Below, one piece after another: positions 22,099-29,643 of a DNA stretch of 36,135 bases. A model generated the notes under the pieces. It did no database searches. It was given only the letters and a program-made list of their open reading frames with translations, and was not told the DNA's origin. This DNA is from a virus, in the IMG/VR virus record IMGVR_UViG_3300032333_000065, positions 1 to 36,135 of that record. One strand, given 5' to 3'. Numbering within the stretch: the first letter of the stretch is position 1; each line of letters starts with the position of its first letter. The translations under genes and the position numbers were made by a program.

Positions 22099-22256
22099 TA
22101 AAGACAGTACTAGCACCCAATGCACCATGGCCTAAGTGGGTTGAACCACCTGCTAAAGCAACTAAACGTACAAAACGAGCGAAGCCTAGCGAAGTAGACG
22201 CTAAGTTTGAACAATGGTTACAGGAGAACACACATGGTATCACTAGACGGCGGTAA
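22095..22256 (+). CDS. Small basic hypothetical protein (53 aa)
   Basis: A 53-residue basic protein (MIKTVLAPNAPWPKWVEPPA, then a Lys/Arg-rich middle and a helical end FEQWLQENTHG). ATGA overlap with the preceding frame and 23-base overlap with the next gene. Family not recognised. Confidence 0.5.
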   Translation: MIKTVLAPNAPWPKWVEPPAKATKRTKRAKPSEVDAKFEQWLQENTHGITRRR

Positions 22257-22515
22257 AGGCTCTGCAAGGCGTAAGGAAGACGCACAAGCAGTTCGAGATA
22301 ACTGGGACAGAATCTTTGGTAAGAAGAAAGAAACACCTATGATTGATGAAGACGATGACATTGACAATGACGAACGTGATCACGACGAGGAAGACGATAG
22401 TGAGTGGTGCTGTGATCGGTGTGGTGGCCCGATGTACAGACAACCTCATTGGGGTTATGCACGATGTGACGATTGCGGTGCGAGACAGGAGCTAATCAAT
22501 GACGACTACACTTAA
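22234..22515 (+). CDS. Zinc-ribbon protein before the primase (93 aa)
   Basis: Start taken at ATG 22234, 8 bases after AGGAG; a longer TTG-started reading is unlikely. The N-terminus MVSLDGGKGSARR...DNWDRIFGKK is a pattern repeated in the T7-like early region. A very acidic linker (DEDDDIDNDE) follows, then a four-Cys ribbon CCDRCGGPM...CDDCGA. It overlaps the primase-helicase start by 17 bases. A role with the replisome is plausible from position only. Confidence 0.65.
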   Translation: MVSLDGGKGSARRKEDAQAVRDNWDRIFGKKKETPMIDEDDDIDNDERDHDEEDDSEWCCDRCGGPMYRQPHWGYARCDDCGARQELINDDYT

Positions 22516-24112
22516 GGTAGCCTCTAAGTTCATCAAGCACGTAGAATGTTCCCATTGTGGTAGCAGTGACGCTAATGGGCTATACGATGATGGACACCAA
22601 TACTGCTTCGCCTGTAACAACTATGCAACAGGGGACGGAGATAGCATTACTAGTGTCAGCAGCAGACCACAAACAACGAAAGTATTTACAATGAAGACAC
22701 AAGGGGAAGTGAAGGCCATAGTGGACAGGGGTATCTCAAAGGATACATGTGAGTTCTTCGGTGTCACACAGGAGACAGGGAAGCACTACTACCCTTATTT
22801 CGATGAAACAGGCGCTAAAGTAGCTGAAAAGATCCGATCTGTAGAGAACAAGACATTCTCCATTGCAGGGAATTTCAACAAAGCTACTCTCTTTGGACAG
22901 TCTTTGTTTCAGAAAGAGGGTAAGTATATCACCATTGTCGAGGGTGAACTAGACGCACTTGCAAGCTACCAAATGACCGGATCAAAATGGCCTACTGTGA
23001 GCATCCGTAATGGAGCTTCAGCGGCTGTTAAAGACTGCAAGGCTCAGTATGAGTACCTAGATAGCTTCGAGACTATCGTGATCTGCTTCGATGCCGATGA
23101 GGTGGGACAGAAGGCAGCTAAGGATGTAGCTGAACTCTTCGGGAACAAGGTTAAAATATTCAAACACTTGAAAGGATTTAAAGATGCCTGCGATTATTTA
23201 TCTAACGGACGAGGAAGCGAATACGTTAACCAATGGTGGCGCAGTGAGTCGTACGTACCAGATGGGATCATCCAAGCCTCAACACTTTGGGACAGCGTAT
23301 CTGCACCTGAGCCAGTCGCTGAAGCCTTCTATCCGTTCAAAGGCCTTAACGAACTTCTATACGGTCTACGAAGCGCTGAACTCATTACAGTCACAGCTGG
23401 ATCAGGCCTTGGAAAGAGTCAGTTCCTTAGAGAAATCTTGTATCAGATACTCCGAACAACAAGCTGGTCAATCGGCGGTATGTTTCTGGAGGAGTCAGTG
23501 CGAAAGACTGCCAGATCAATTATGTCACTGCAAGCAAACAAAAAGCTGCACCTACCCGATACAGAAGTCACAGAACGAGAATTGAAGGAGGCCTTCGATG
23601 CTACTCTTGGTACTAATCGTGTCTTTCTCTTTGACCATTTTGGCTCTCTTGCCATTGACAATGTTCTTAACCGCATCCGTTACATGGCACGTGCCTGTGA
23701 TTGTCGTGTTGTTTTTCTTGACCATATCAGCCTCGTTGTCTCTGGTATGGATGGGAATGATGAGCGCAAGTCTATTGATGTCTTGATGACTCGACTGCGT
23801 ACGTTGGTACAGGAGACAGGTATTACCTTGATCTGTGTATCTCACTTGAAACGACCTAGCACTGACAAAGGACATGAAGATGGTTCAGCGGTATCCTTAT
23901 CTCAGCTACGTGGCTCTGGTGCTATCGCTCAGTTGTCTGACGCTGTTATCACTCTGGAGCGTAACTCCATGAGTCCTGATCCAAGTATTCGTAATCTCAC
24001 TAAGGTTGCTGTTGCAAAGAACAGGTACAACGGTTTAAGTGGCCCTGCTTGTAATCTGATGTACGATATGCAGACAGGCAGGATGATTGAAGTAACAATG
24101 GAGGAGCTATGA
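22499..24112 (+). CDS. DNA primase-helicase (T7 gp4-like)
   Basis: A 537-residue bifunctional replication enzyme. The primase zinc finger uses Cys 17, 20, 36 and 39. The Toprim domain shows VEGELDA (147-153) and FDAD (197-200). The helicase domain has Walker A AGSGLGKS (300-307), Walker B VVFLD (404-408) and motif VSHLKRP (about 448-454). Length is close to T7 gp4 (566 aa). It would unwind DNA and lay primers for the polymerase encoded downstream. It is coupled to the next gene by ATGA. Confidence 0.93.
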   Translation: MTTTLKVASKFIKHVECSHCGSSDANGLYDDGHQYCFACNNYATGDGDSITSVSSRPQTTKVFTMKTQGEVKAIVDRGISKDTCEFFGVTQETGKHYYPYFDETGAKVAEKIRSVENKTFSIAGNFNKATLFGQSLFQKEGKYITIVEGELDALASYQMTGSKWPTVSIRNGASAAVKDCKAQYEYLDSFETIVICFDADEVGQKAAKDVAELFGNKVKIFKHLKGFKDACDYLSNGRGSEYVNQWWRSESYVPDGIIQASTLWDSVSAPEPVAEAFYPFKGLNELLYGLRSAELITVTAGSGLGKSQFLREILYQILRTTSWSIGGMFLEESVRKTARSIMSLQANKKLHLPDTEVTERELKEAFDATLGTNRVFLFDHFGSLAIDNVLNRIRYMARACDCRVVFLDHISLVVSGMDGNDERKSIDVLMTRLRTLVQETGITLICVSHLKRPSTDKGHEDGSAVSLSQLRGSGAIAQLSDAVITLERNSMSPDPSIRNLTKVAVAKNRYNGLSGPACNLMYDMQTGRMIEVTMEEL

Positions 24113-24453
24113 GTAAAGAAACATTAAAGCTGGCGCTTGAGGCGTTGGATATGATGATTGTGCCTAGAAGTTTTCAGGCTCAAGTCCGTATCAAAGAAAT
24201 CTATGAAACCATTGAAGCAGAACTAGCCTCAGAGCAAGAGCAGCCAACTGTAAGAACAGGAAATTGTTTGCTCACGGGTGTATGCGCGTCCGAAGGCCAC
24301 AAGATTCAGTTAAAGCGAGAAACTATTAAATGGGTAGGCCTGTCTGTGGAAGACATCGACAAAGCGATTGAAAACAATCAACGTCTGGGTGGCTTTCGTA
24401 AGGTCGGATTTGCATATGACTTAGAACAAGTATTAAAGGAGAAGAACACATGA
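24109..24453 (+). CDS. Small phage protein with two modules (114 aa)
   Basis: A 114-residue protein. Residues 1-40 (MSKETLKLALEALDMMIVPR, ending in IEAELASEQEQ) form a helix common at the start of many phage early proteins. The C-terminal half (from about 60) is a separate helical domain containing KWVGLSVEDIDKAIENNQRL. ATGA overlaps link it to both neighbours. Function unknown. Confidence 0.65.
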   Translation: MSKETLKLALEALDMMIVPRSFQAQVRIKEIYETIEAELASEQEQPTVRTGNCLLTGVCASEGHKIQLKRETIKWVGLSVEDIDKAIENNQRLGGFRKVGFAYDLEQVLKEKNT

Positions 24454-24596
24454 TTGAGATGATTATCGTGGGGACTATCGGTATCGGTTACTCCGTTGTA
24501 GGTGTGCTACAGTGGCTCAAGGGAGACATGGGTGCTGGTATCATGTGGATCGGTTACTCATTCGCTCAAATCGGTCTGTTTATTAACTTGAAGTGA
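24450..24596 (+). CDS. Small two-pass membrane protein (48 aa)
   Basis: A 48-residue protein with two hydrophobic segments (MIIVGTIGIGYSVVGVLQ and MWIGYSFAQIGLFINL) separated by a short polar turn KGD. AAAGGAGAAG precedes the ATG, and the start overlaps the previous stop. Unknown membrane function. Confidence 0.55.
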   Translation: MIEMIIVGTIGIGYSVVGVLQWLKGDMGAGIMWIGYSFAQIGLFINLK

Positions 24597-24610
24597 TGGA
24601 ACAAAATAGC

Positions 24611-24639
24611 TTGACTTATTGTGTTCAATGTGTTACATT
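24611..24639 (+). promoter_or_regulatory. Sigma-70 promoter of the endonuclease VII-like gene
   Basis: TTGACT (24611-24616) and TACATT (24634-24639) are separated by 17 bases. They are followed by AAGGAG and the ATG at 24659. It would also feed the DNA polymerase gene. Confidence 0.75.
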
Positions 24640-24658
24640 CTAGTTTTAAGGAGCTATT

Positions 24659-25126
24659 ATGAAACGCAAAGAAGATGTAGATCACAAGGTATGTTCAAAG
24701 TGCGGGATAGACAAACCAATTAAAGATTATTGGAAAAGGGGATCCCCACGAAAAGACGGTACATACGCTTATAGAGATTATTGCAAAGAATGTGGAATAG
24801 CTTCACGTTTGCATATCTATCACAATGAAGGAGGTAAACAAAAACAAAAAGAACGTTCTTTTAAGCATAACATGAAACGTTATGGCATAACTCCTGAAAT
24901 TTACAAAGAACTTCACGAGAATCAGCAAGGAAAGTGTGCTATTTGCGAATCAGAAACTGTGTCAAGATCACGAGCAACTTACAATCTGTTTGTCGATCAC
25001 TGCCATACAACTGGGAAAGTGAGGGGCTTATTGTGCCATCATTGTAATGCGGGTTTAGGTTATTTCAAAGACAACGAAAAAACGCTTCAGAAAGCTATTG
25101 AGTATCTAAATGAGAATCGCTCTTGA
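24659..25126 (+). CDS. Free-standing recombination endonuclease VII-type nuclease
   Basis: A 155-residue nuclease. Cys 12, 15, 42 and 45 form an N-terminal zinc finger. The core CAIC (93-96), VDHCHTTGKVRGLLCHHCN (112-130) and GLGYFKDN is the endonuclease VII/HNH fold typical of homing or junction-cutting enzymes. It is AT- and Lys-rich compared with its neighbours, has its own promoter, and its last 17 bases overlap the polymerase start. These features fit an inserted mobile gene. Confidence 0.85.
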   Translation: MKRKEDVDHKVCSKCGIDKPIKDYWKRGSPRKDGTYAYRDYCKECGIASRLHIYHNEGGKQKQKERSFKHNMKRYGITPEIYKELHENQQGKCAICESETVSRSRATYNLFVDHCHTTGKVRGLLCHHCNAGLGYFKDNEKTLQKAIEYLNENRS

Positions 25127-26840
25127 TATAGAAACCACTATGGATCATGAAACTATTCATCTTTGCGTGACGCAGGATATAGATAGTAAAGAAGTCCGAG
25201 TGTGGAAAAAACCAGAAGGATTATGGGAGTATTTAAAAAACGCTTCAATAATCGTATCTCATAACGGTATAAATTTTGACTTTCCGATCTTAAACAAGCT
25301 CTGGAAGACCAAGATTGGACTGAAGCAAGCATACGACACACTCGTAGTGTCAAGGCTGATAGAGCCAACGAGGGACGGAGGTCACAGCCTAGACGCATGG
25401 GGAAAGACTCTCGGAACGGAGAAGATTGACTACAAGGCAACGTGGCAGTGGATGATGAACAGAAGGGAAGACTATGATGGGGAATGCTTTGATAAGCCTA
25501 TTGATTCCTTGCTTGAGTTTTATTGCTCTCGTGATGTGTTTGTGTTATGCAATCTATACAAAAGACTTTCCGATGATTGTACAAATCTTGGGTTTTCTTC
25601 TGATAGCGTCGATCTTGAATTTAGAGTAGCCTCTATCATAAACAAGCAAGAGAAGAATGGATTCAAACTAGACACCATTCACGCTACGTGCTTACTAGCT
25701 GAACTCAAGGGGAAGATGAGTGCCATCAATGACAAAATGCAGGATCTCTATCCACCATATGAGGTTGAGCGCATCTCTGAAAAGACAGGGAAGGTTCTCA
25801 AGCCTGAAGTGGTGGTATTCAATCCAGCTAGTAGACAACAAATAGCTGAGAAGCTCATTGGCCTTGGGTGGAAACCTAAGAAGTTCACTGAGCCTACAGC
25901 TAACTACCCACAAGGTCAGGCTATTGTCGATGAAGCTGTGTTGATGTCTCTGAAGTATCCTATCGCTCAGTTGATCGCTGAGTACATGATGCTCGGTAAA
26001 CGTATCGCTCAGATTGAATCGTGGTTAGAGGTCGTAGGAGCTGATGGTAGGGTACACGGTAGAGTCATCACCAACGGAGCTGTAACAGGCCGTATGACTC
26101 ACATGAAGCCTAACATGGCTCAGATCCCTAACTCAGGTTCACCCTATGGCCCTGAATGTCGTCAGTGCTGGACGGTTGAGGAAGGTAACGTATTGGTTGG
26201 AGCTGACGCTAGTGGCTTAGAGCTTCGGATGTTAGCCCATTACATGAAGGATGAGAAGTATGTCAAGACAGTCACCGAGGGAAGCTCTAAGGACGGAACG
26301 GATGTCCACACGGTTAATCAGAAAGCAGCCGGACTACAAACACGTGACCAAGCGAAGACGTTCATCTATGCGTTCCTCTACGGTGCAGGGCCAGCGAAGA
26401 TTGGCTCGATTGTCGGTGGTAGTGCTAGTGCTGGACAGAAGCTCATCGATGCCTTTCTTAAAGGGACTCCCTCGTTGCAGCGTCTACGTGATAAAGTATC
26501 CGTATATGCGTCCGAGGGCTATGTACCGGGGCTTGATGGTCGCAAGATTTGGGTTCGCAGTGAACATGCGGCACTCAATAGCTTACTTCAAGGCGCAGGT
26601 GCAATCGTTATGAAGAAAGCTCTCGTGATCTTAGATGAGAAGTTTAGACGTAACAAGATTGACGCTAAGTTCACAGCTAATGTTCACGATGAGTGGCAGA
26701 TAGAGTGTTCACCAGACGTAGCTGACACAGTTGGCAAAGCTGCTGTACAATCAATCAGAGAAGCTGGATTAGCGTATAATCTACGATGTCCTCTAGATGG
26801 GGAATACAAGGTTGGTAAGAACTGGAAGGAAACCCATTGA
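25110..26840 (+). CDS. Family A DNA polymerase (T7-like)
   Basis: A 576-residue replicative polymerase. The 3'-5' exonuclease has DIET (D6, E8), HNGINFD (51-57) and YCSRD (138-142). The polymerase motifs are A VGADASGLELR (D366), B RDQAKTFIYAFLYG (R412, K416, Y420, Y424) and C HDE (526-528). Motif B is nearly identical to T7's, and Tyr 420 corresponds to T7 Tyr 526. It is about 130 residues shorter than T7 gp5 (704), which may mean that the thioredoxin-binding insertion in the thumb is missing. The start overlaps the nuclease gene. Confidence 0.93.
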   Translation: MRIALDIETTMDHETIHLCVTQDIDSKEVRVWKKPEGLWEYLKNASIIVSHNGINFDFPILNKLWKTKIGLKQAYDTLVVSRLIEPTRDGGHSLDAWGKTLGTEKIDYKATWQWMMNRREDYDGECFDKPIDSLLEFYCSRDVFVLCNLYKRLSDDCTNLGFSSDSVDLEFRVASIINKQEKNGFKLDTIHATCLLAELKGKMSAINDKMQDLYPPYEVERISEKTGKVLKPEVVVFNPASRQQIAEKLIGLGWKPKKFTEPTANYPQGQAIVDEAVLMSLKYPIAQLIAEYMMLGKRIAQIESWLEVVGADGRVHGRVITNGAVTGRMTHMKPNMAQIPNSGSPYGPECRQCWTVEEGNVLVGADASGLELRMLAHYMKDEKYVKTVTEGSSKDGTDVHTVNQKAAGLQTRDQAKTFIYAFLYGAGPAKIGSIVGGSASAGQKLIDAFLKGTPSLQRLRDKVSVYASEGYVPGLDGRKIWVRSEHAALNSLLQGAGAIVMKKALVILDEKFRRNKIDAKFTANVHDEWQIECSPDVADTVGKAAVQSIREAGLAYNLRCPLDGEYKVGKNWKETH

Positions 26841-27532
26841 TGCAAGTCTTAGATCTTTTCAGCGGCGTGGGCGGTTTCAGTCTAGGCTTAGAACGAGCAG
26901 GAATGCAAACAAAAGCCTTTTGTGAAGTAGACAAGAAAGCTTGTTTGGTGCTTAAAAAGCATTGGCCTTCAGTACCTATTTTTGACGATGTAAAAACTCT
27001 TAAAGGAGATGATGTTGGAACAGTCGATGTTGTTTGCGGAGGATTCCCTTGTCAAGACTTGTCCACAGCAGGAACAGGTAAAGGCCTTGCAGGAGAACGC
27101 TCAGGATTGTGGTTTGAATTCTGTAGAATCATTAATGAAACAAAGCCAAAATATGCGATCATCGAAAATGTCTCAGTTCTTCGCTCTAGAGGATTGGAAA
27201 CAGTTCTCAGGTCACTCAATGAGATCGGGTATGATGCACAATGGCATTGTATCTCAGCTGCCTCCATTGGCGCTCCGCATCAAAGGGATCGAGTCTGGAT
27301 TATTGCCTACCCCAACATGTCATCTAGCAAAGGAGGGAGCCTATCCAGCAGAATTCACGAGGAACACGCCATCGTTGTCAGCAAGGATTGGTGGAAAAGC
27401 TCATCCTGTCTTCATCGAGTGGATGATGGGGTTCCCAAAAGGGTGGACAGACTTAAACAGCTAGGAAATGCAGTCGTTCCGCTTATCCCTGAACTCATTG
27501 GAAGAGCTATAATGAAAGTAGAGAATGATTGA
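26840..27532 (+). CDS. dcm: DNA cytosine-5 methyltransferase
   Basis: Start taken at ATG 26840, overlapping the polymerase stop as TGATG (230 aa). Motifs: SAM-binding DLFSGVGGF (5-13), catalytic GGFPCQ (C71), ENV (109-111), QRDR (148-151), and LGNAVVPLIPELIGRAI (208-224). The target-recognition part between QRDR and LGN is only about 55 residues, so the enzyme is short for its family. No restriction nuclease partner is visible, which fits a protective or regulatory orphan enzyme. A second long frame overlaps its central part (27009-27464). Confidence 0.92.
   Translation: MQVLDLFSGVGGFSLGLERAGMQTKAFCEVDKKACLVLKKHWPSVPIFDDVKTLKGDDVGTVDVVCGGFPCQDLSTAGTGKGLAGERSGLWFEFCRIINETKPKYAIIENVSVLRSRGLETVLRSLNEIGYDAQWHCISAASIGAPHQRDRVWIIAYPNMSSSKGGSLSSRIHEEHAIVVSKDWWKSSSCLHRVDDGVPKRVDRLKQLGNAVVPLIPELIGRAIMKVEND
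27009..27464 (+). CDS. Overprinted +1-frame ORF inside the methyltransferase gene (151 codons)
   Basis: An open frame of 151 codons shifted +1 relative to the methyltransferase. AAAGGAG (27002-27008) lies directly before it: ATG 27009 has no spacer and ATG 27012 has 3 bases. The product reads MLFAEDSLVKT, later FSGHSMRSGMMHNG, GLLPTPT, and near the end FIEWMMGFPKGWTDL. I recall the same ordered motifs from phage and metagenomic proteins. The catalytic GGFPCQDLS in frame 1 is the same DNA as AEDSLVKTC here. It may be a real overlapping gene, or the trace of an ancestral frame of the recognition domain. Confidence 0.45.
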   Translation: MMLEQSMLFAEDSLVKTCPQQEQVKALQENAQDCGLNSVESLMKQSQNMRSSKMSQFFALEDWKQFSGHSMRSGMMHNGIVSQLPPLALRIKGIESGLLPTPTCHLAKEGAYPAEFTRNTPSLSARIGGKAHPVFIEWMMGFPKGWTDLNS

Positions 27533-27710
27533 TAAAACAGACAAGATTAAAAGTCAGATCATGCTGAACATAAGTGATGAAACATTTATGATTCTCCACT
27601 CTGACGACATGGATATTCTCGACGTATACTTGGTGCTCTCAGCAGCCCTTGACTACATTGAGAATGAAGCAGAGGCTCTCTCCCGCAAAGAGGGTAGCTA
27701 TCTACAGTAA
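27525..27710 (+). CDS. Small helical hypothetical protein (61 aa)
   Basis: A 61-residue acidic protein (MIDKTDKIKSQIMLNISDET; DVYLVLSAALDYIENEAEAL). It overlaps the methyltransferase stop by 8 bases. Helical character only; family not recognised. Confidence 0.55.
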   Translation: MIDKTDKIKSQIMLNISDETFMILHSDDMDILDVYLVLSAALDYIENEAEALSRKEGSYLQ

Positions 27711-27764
27711 AGTGCGATGTTGCACGTAATAGGCGAAAGCCCAATCCTAAAAGGAAAAGAAAGT

Positions 27765-28184
27765 ATGTCAGATTTGAAACCAGTTAAAATTAGCGGTGAG
27801 TTGTTTTGGTCAAAGTGGATGGCTGAATTCAACAAAGCATTCAACACCGACAATGATCGCTACGAGTGCACCATCGGTAACATCTCCGATGACGATGCAG
27901 CGAAGCTCACTGGCTTAGGCATCAAAGTCAAGCACAAGGATGCAATGGGTAACTTCATCGTCGCTAAGAGCAAGTACTTGTTCAAGCCTACTGATGATAA
28001 GCTCCAAGAAGTTCCTATCGAAGCTCTCGGTAACGGTTCTAAGTGCGTAGCCATCGTAGGCTCGTACACACACCGTATGTCAGCTAAACACGGTAATGCT
28101 CCATCGCTGAAGACGATCATGGTCACTGAAGTTAAGACTTACGTGCCTGAGACAACCACAGGCGAAGATGACGACACCCTCTAA
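27765..28184 (+). CDS. Putative single-stranded DNA-binding protein (gp2.5-like)
   Basis: Start taken at ATG 27765, preceded by AAAGGAAAAG; an in-frame ATG at 27717 is less likely. The 139-residue protein has an OB-fold-like pattern: GELFWSKWMAEFNKAFNT, a Lys-rich middle with GIKVKHKDAMGNFIVAKSK, and LGNGSKCVAIVGSY...LKTIMVTEVKTYVPE. The acidic end GEDDDTL is typical of phage SSBs that recruit helicase and polymerase. Position between polymerase and exonuclease supports the role. Confidence 0.75.
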   Translation: MSDLKPVKISGELFWSKWMAEFNKAFNTDNDRYECTIGNISDDDAAKLTGLGIKVKHKDAMGNFIVAKSKYLFKPTDDKLQEVPIEALGNGSKCVAIVGSYTHRMSAKHGNAPSLKTIMVTEVKTYVPETTTGEDDDTL

Positions 28185-28191
28185 ATAAGTG

Positions 28192-28220
28192 TTGACTTTT
28201 CCTACTCTATATGCTACAGT
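28192..28220 (+). promoter_or_regulatory. Sigma-70 promoter of the HNH gene at 28248
   Basis: TTGACT (28192-28197) and TACAGT (28215-28220) are separated by 17 bases. Predicted start about 28227, giving a roughly 20-base leader that carries GGAGAAG. Confidence 0.7.
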
Positions 28221-28247
28221 GTTGGTGTTATAGTTTAGGAGAAGTTA

Positions 28248-28727
28248 ATGTTTACACGGTTAATTAAAGAACGAGACGAACAAGGGAAGATAAAGAGTTA
28301 CGAGTTGTTATTTGACGGGAAACCTATACCAGAAGGTAAAAAGTATTGCCCTTCATGTACACAGCTTTTAGATCTATCTTCCTTTTCAGCTAAAGGTAAT
28401 GCTTGTAAGGCTTGCGCTACGCAAAGAGCTAAGAATTGGAGAGTTGTTAAAGAAAACAATCCAGATTGGCGAAAAGAGCGTAACGCACAGATTGTAGAGA
28501 ATAACCGGAAGTTGAAACGTAAGATGGTTGAGTTGAAGGGAGATTGTTGCAGCGCTTGTGGTAACCAATATCCAGACGTTGTATACGATTTCCATCATCT
28601 TGATCCATCAGAGAAAGACTTTAACATTGGTCAGTCACGAAACTGGCCTAAGATTGAAAAGGAGTTAGCAAAATGTGTAATGTTATGTGCAAACTGCCAC
28701 CGTATCGAGCACTTTCATAATGGTTGA
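28248..28727 (+). CDS. Free-standing HNH endonuclease
   Basis: A 159-residue nuclease. The N-terminal zinc finger uses CPSC (34-37) and CKAC (53-56). A Lys/Arg-rich linker leads to the nuclease core CSAC (101-104), FHHLDP (115-120) and CANCHRIEH (147-155). It belongs to a different HNH subtype from the two leftward copies. It has its own promoter and a good ribosome site, and overlaps the exonuclease start by 8 bases. A homing role near an essential replication gene is inferred. Confidence 0.85.
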   Translation: MFTRLIKERDEQGKIKSYELLFDGKPIPEGKKYCPSCTQLLDLSSFSAKGNACKACATQRAKNWRVVKENNPDWRKERNAQIVENNRKLKRKMVELKGDCCSACGNQYPDVVYDFHHLDPSEKDFNIGQSRNWPKIEKELAKCVMLCANCHRIEHFHNG

Positions 28728-29436
28728 AAAACCAAAGCTGGCTATAATTGACGCAGATTTGATAACCTATCGTGTTGGGTTTGCCAGTGAAGACGTTGAT
28801 GAGGCTATCTGTTTGGCTCGTGTGACTCAGTTAGTTCATGAGATTGTTTACCAAGATCTGAAGTGCGATGACTACAAAGCGTACATCACAGGTCGAGGGA
28901 ACTTTCGCAATGAGATAGCAGTCACTGAGCCTTACAAAGGTAATCGTAAAGATGCTAAGAGGCCAGTGCATTACGAAGCTATCAGGAACCATCTCCAGCG
29001 CCTAGGGGCAGAACTGGTTGAAGGTCAAGAGGCAGACGATGCAGTGGCTATCGAGGCAACTAAGACGGGTGGATGGATTGTCTCCATTGACAAAGACCTA
29101 GATCAAGTCGCAGGTTGGCACTACAACTTCGTGAAGCATGAGGAATACTACGTTACTGAAGAGGAAGGTCTTCGTAACTTATTCACTCAGGTGCTCACAG
29201 GGGATCGTATTGACAACATCATTGGCTTGAAAGGCATTGGGCCTAAGAAGGCAGAGAAGCTTCTTAAAGATTGTAAAACTGCAAGGGAATACTATGACGC
29301 TTGTCTCAAAGCTTACGATGGTAATCAACTTCGTGTCGATGAAAACTTGATGTTGCTATGGCTACGAAGAACACCAAACCAAACGTGCCCTCATCTTTCT
29401 ATCTTGTTGGGTGTCAATGGACAGTCAAGTACGTAG
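28720..29436 (+). CDS. 5'-3' exonuclease (T7 gp6 / flap-nuclease type)
   Basis: Start taken at ATG 28720 (238 aa), inside the end of the HNH gene. Acidic metal ligands: DAD (11-13), EADD (104-107) and DKD (124-126). The helix-hairpin-helix segment GDRIDNIIGLKGIGPKKA spans 161-178. It would degrade host DNA and remove primers, as T7 gp6 does (T7 gp6 is about 300 aa). The last 79 bases overlap the following HExxH gene, so its C-terminal tail is shared coding DNA. Confidence 0.88.
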   Translation: MVEKPKLAIIDADLITYRVGFASEDVDEAICLARVTQLVHEIVYQDLKCDDYKAYITGRGNFRNEIAVTEPYKGNRKDAKRPVHYEAIRNHLQRLGAELVEGQEADDAVAIEATKTGGWIVSIDKDLDQVAGWHYNFVKHEEYYVTEEEGLRNLFTQVLTGDRIDNIIGLKGIGPKKAEKLLKDCKTAREYYDACLKAYDGNQLRVDENLMLLWLRRTPNQTCPHLSILLGVNGQSST

Positions 29437-29642
29437 AGGACTTGAGCGAGTACGGTAAATGTGATTGTGCTACATTTATGATTTATCTTCGCTCAGGTAT
29501 GAACAAGAACTTCACTGAACAAACATTCTGCCATGAACTCGTCCACGCTATCATGTTCGCTATGGGACATACTCAGCACGATGAGATCTTCGTAGATGCC
29601 TTCGGTGCTCTACTTCATCAATATGAACGGACAAAGCTGTAA
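29358..29642 (+). CDS. Small HExxH metallopeptidase-like protein (94 aa)
   Basis: A 94-residue protein with a zinc-protease motif HELVH in FCHELVHAIMFAMGHTQHDE (about 58-77) and downstream acidic residues (FVDAFGALLHQY) that could supply a third ligand. Small proteins of this form recur in phage replication regions. Their activity is unknown. The start lies 79 bases inside the exonuclease gene, the longest same-strand overlap of well-supported genes here apart from the overprinted methyltransferase frame. Confidence 0.75.
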   Translation: MATKNTKPNVPSSFYLVGCQWTVKYVEDLSEYGKCDCATFMIYLRSGMNKNFTEQTFCHELVHAIMFAMGHTQHDEIFVDAFGALLHQYERTKL

Positions 29643-29643
29643 G

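Noticed and set aside
23184-23585. 133-codon frame within the primase-helicase gene
   Set aside because: Unlike the frame inside the methyltransferase, it shows no family motifs or internal ribosome site; treated as chance.
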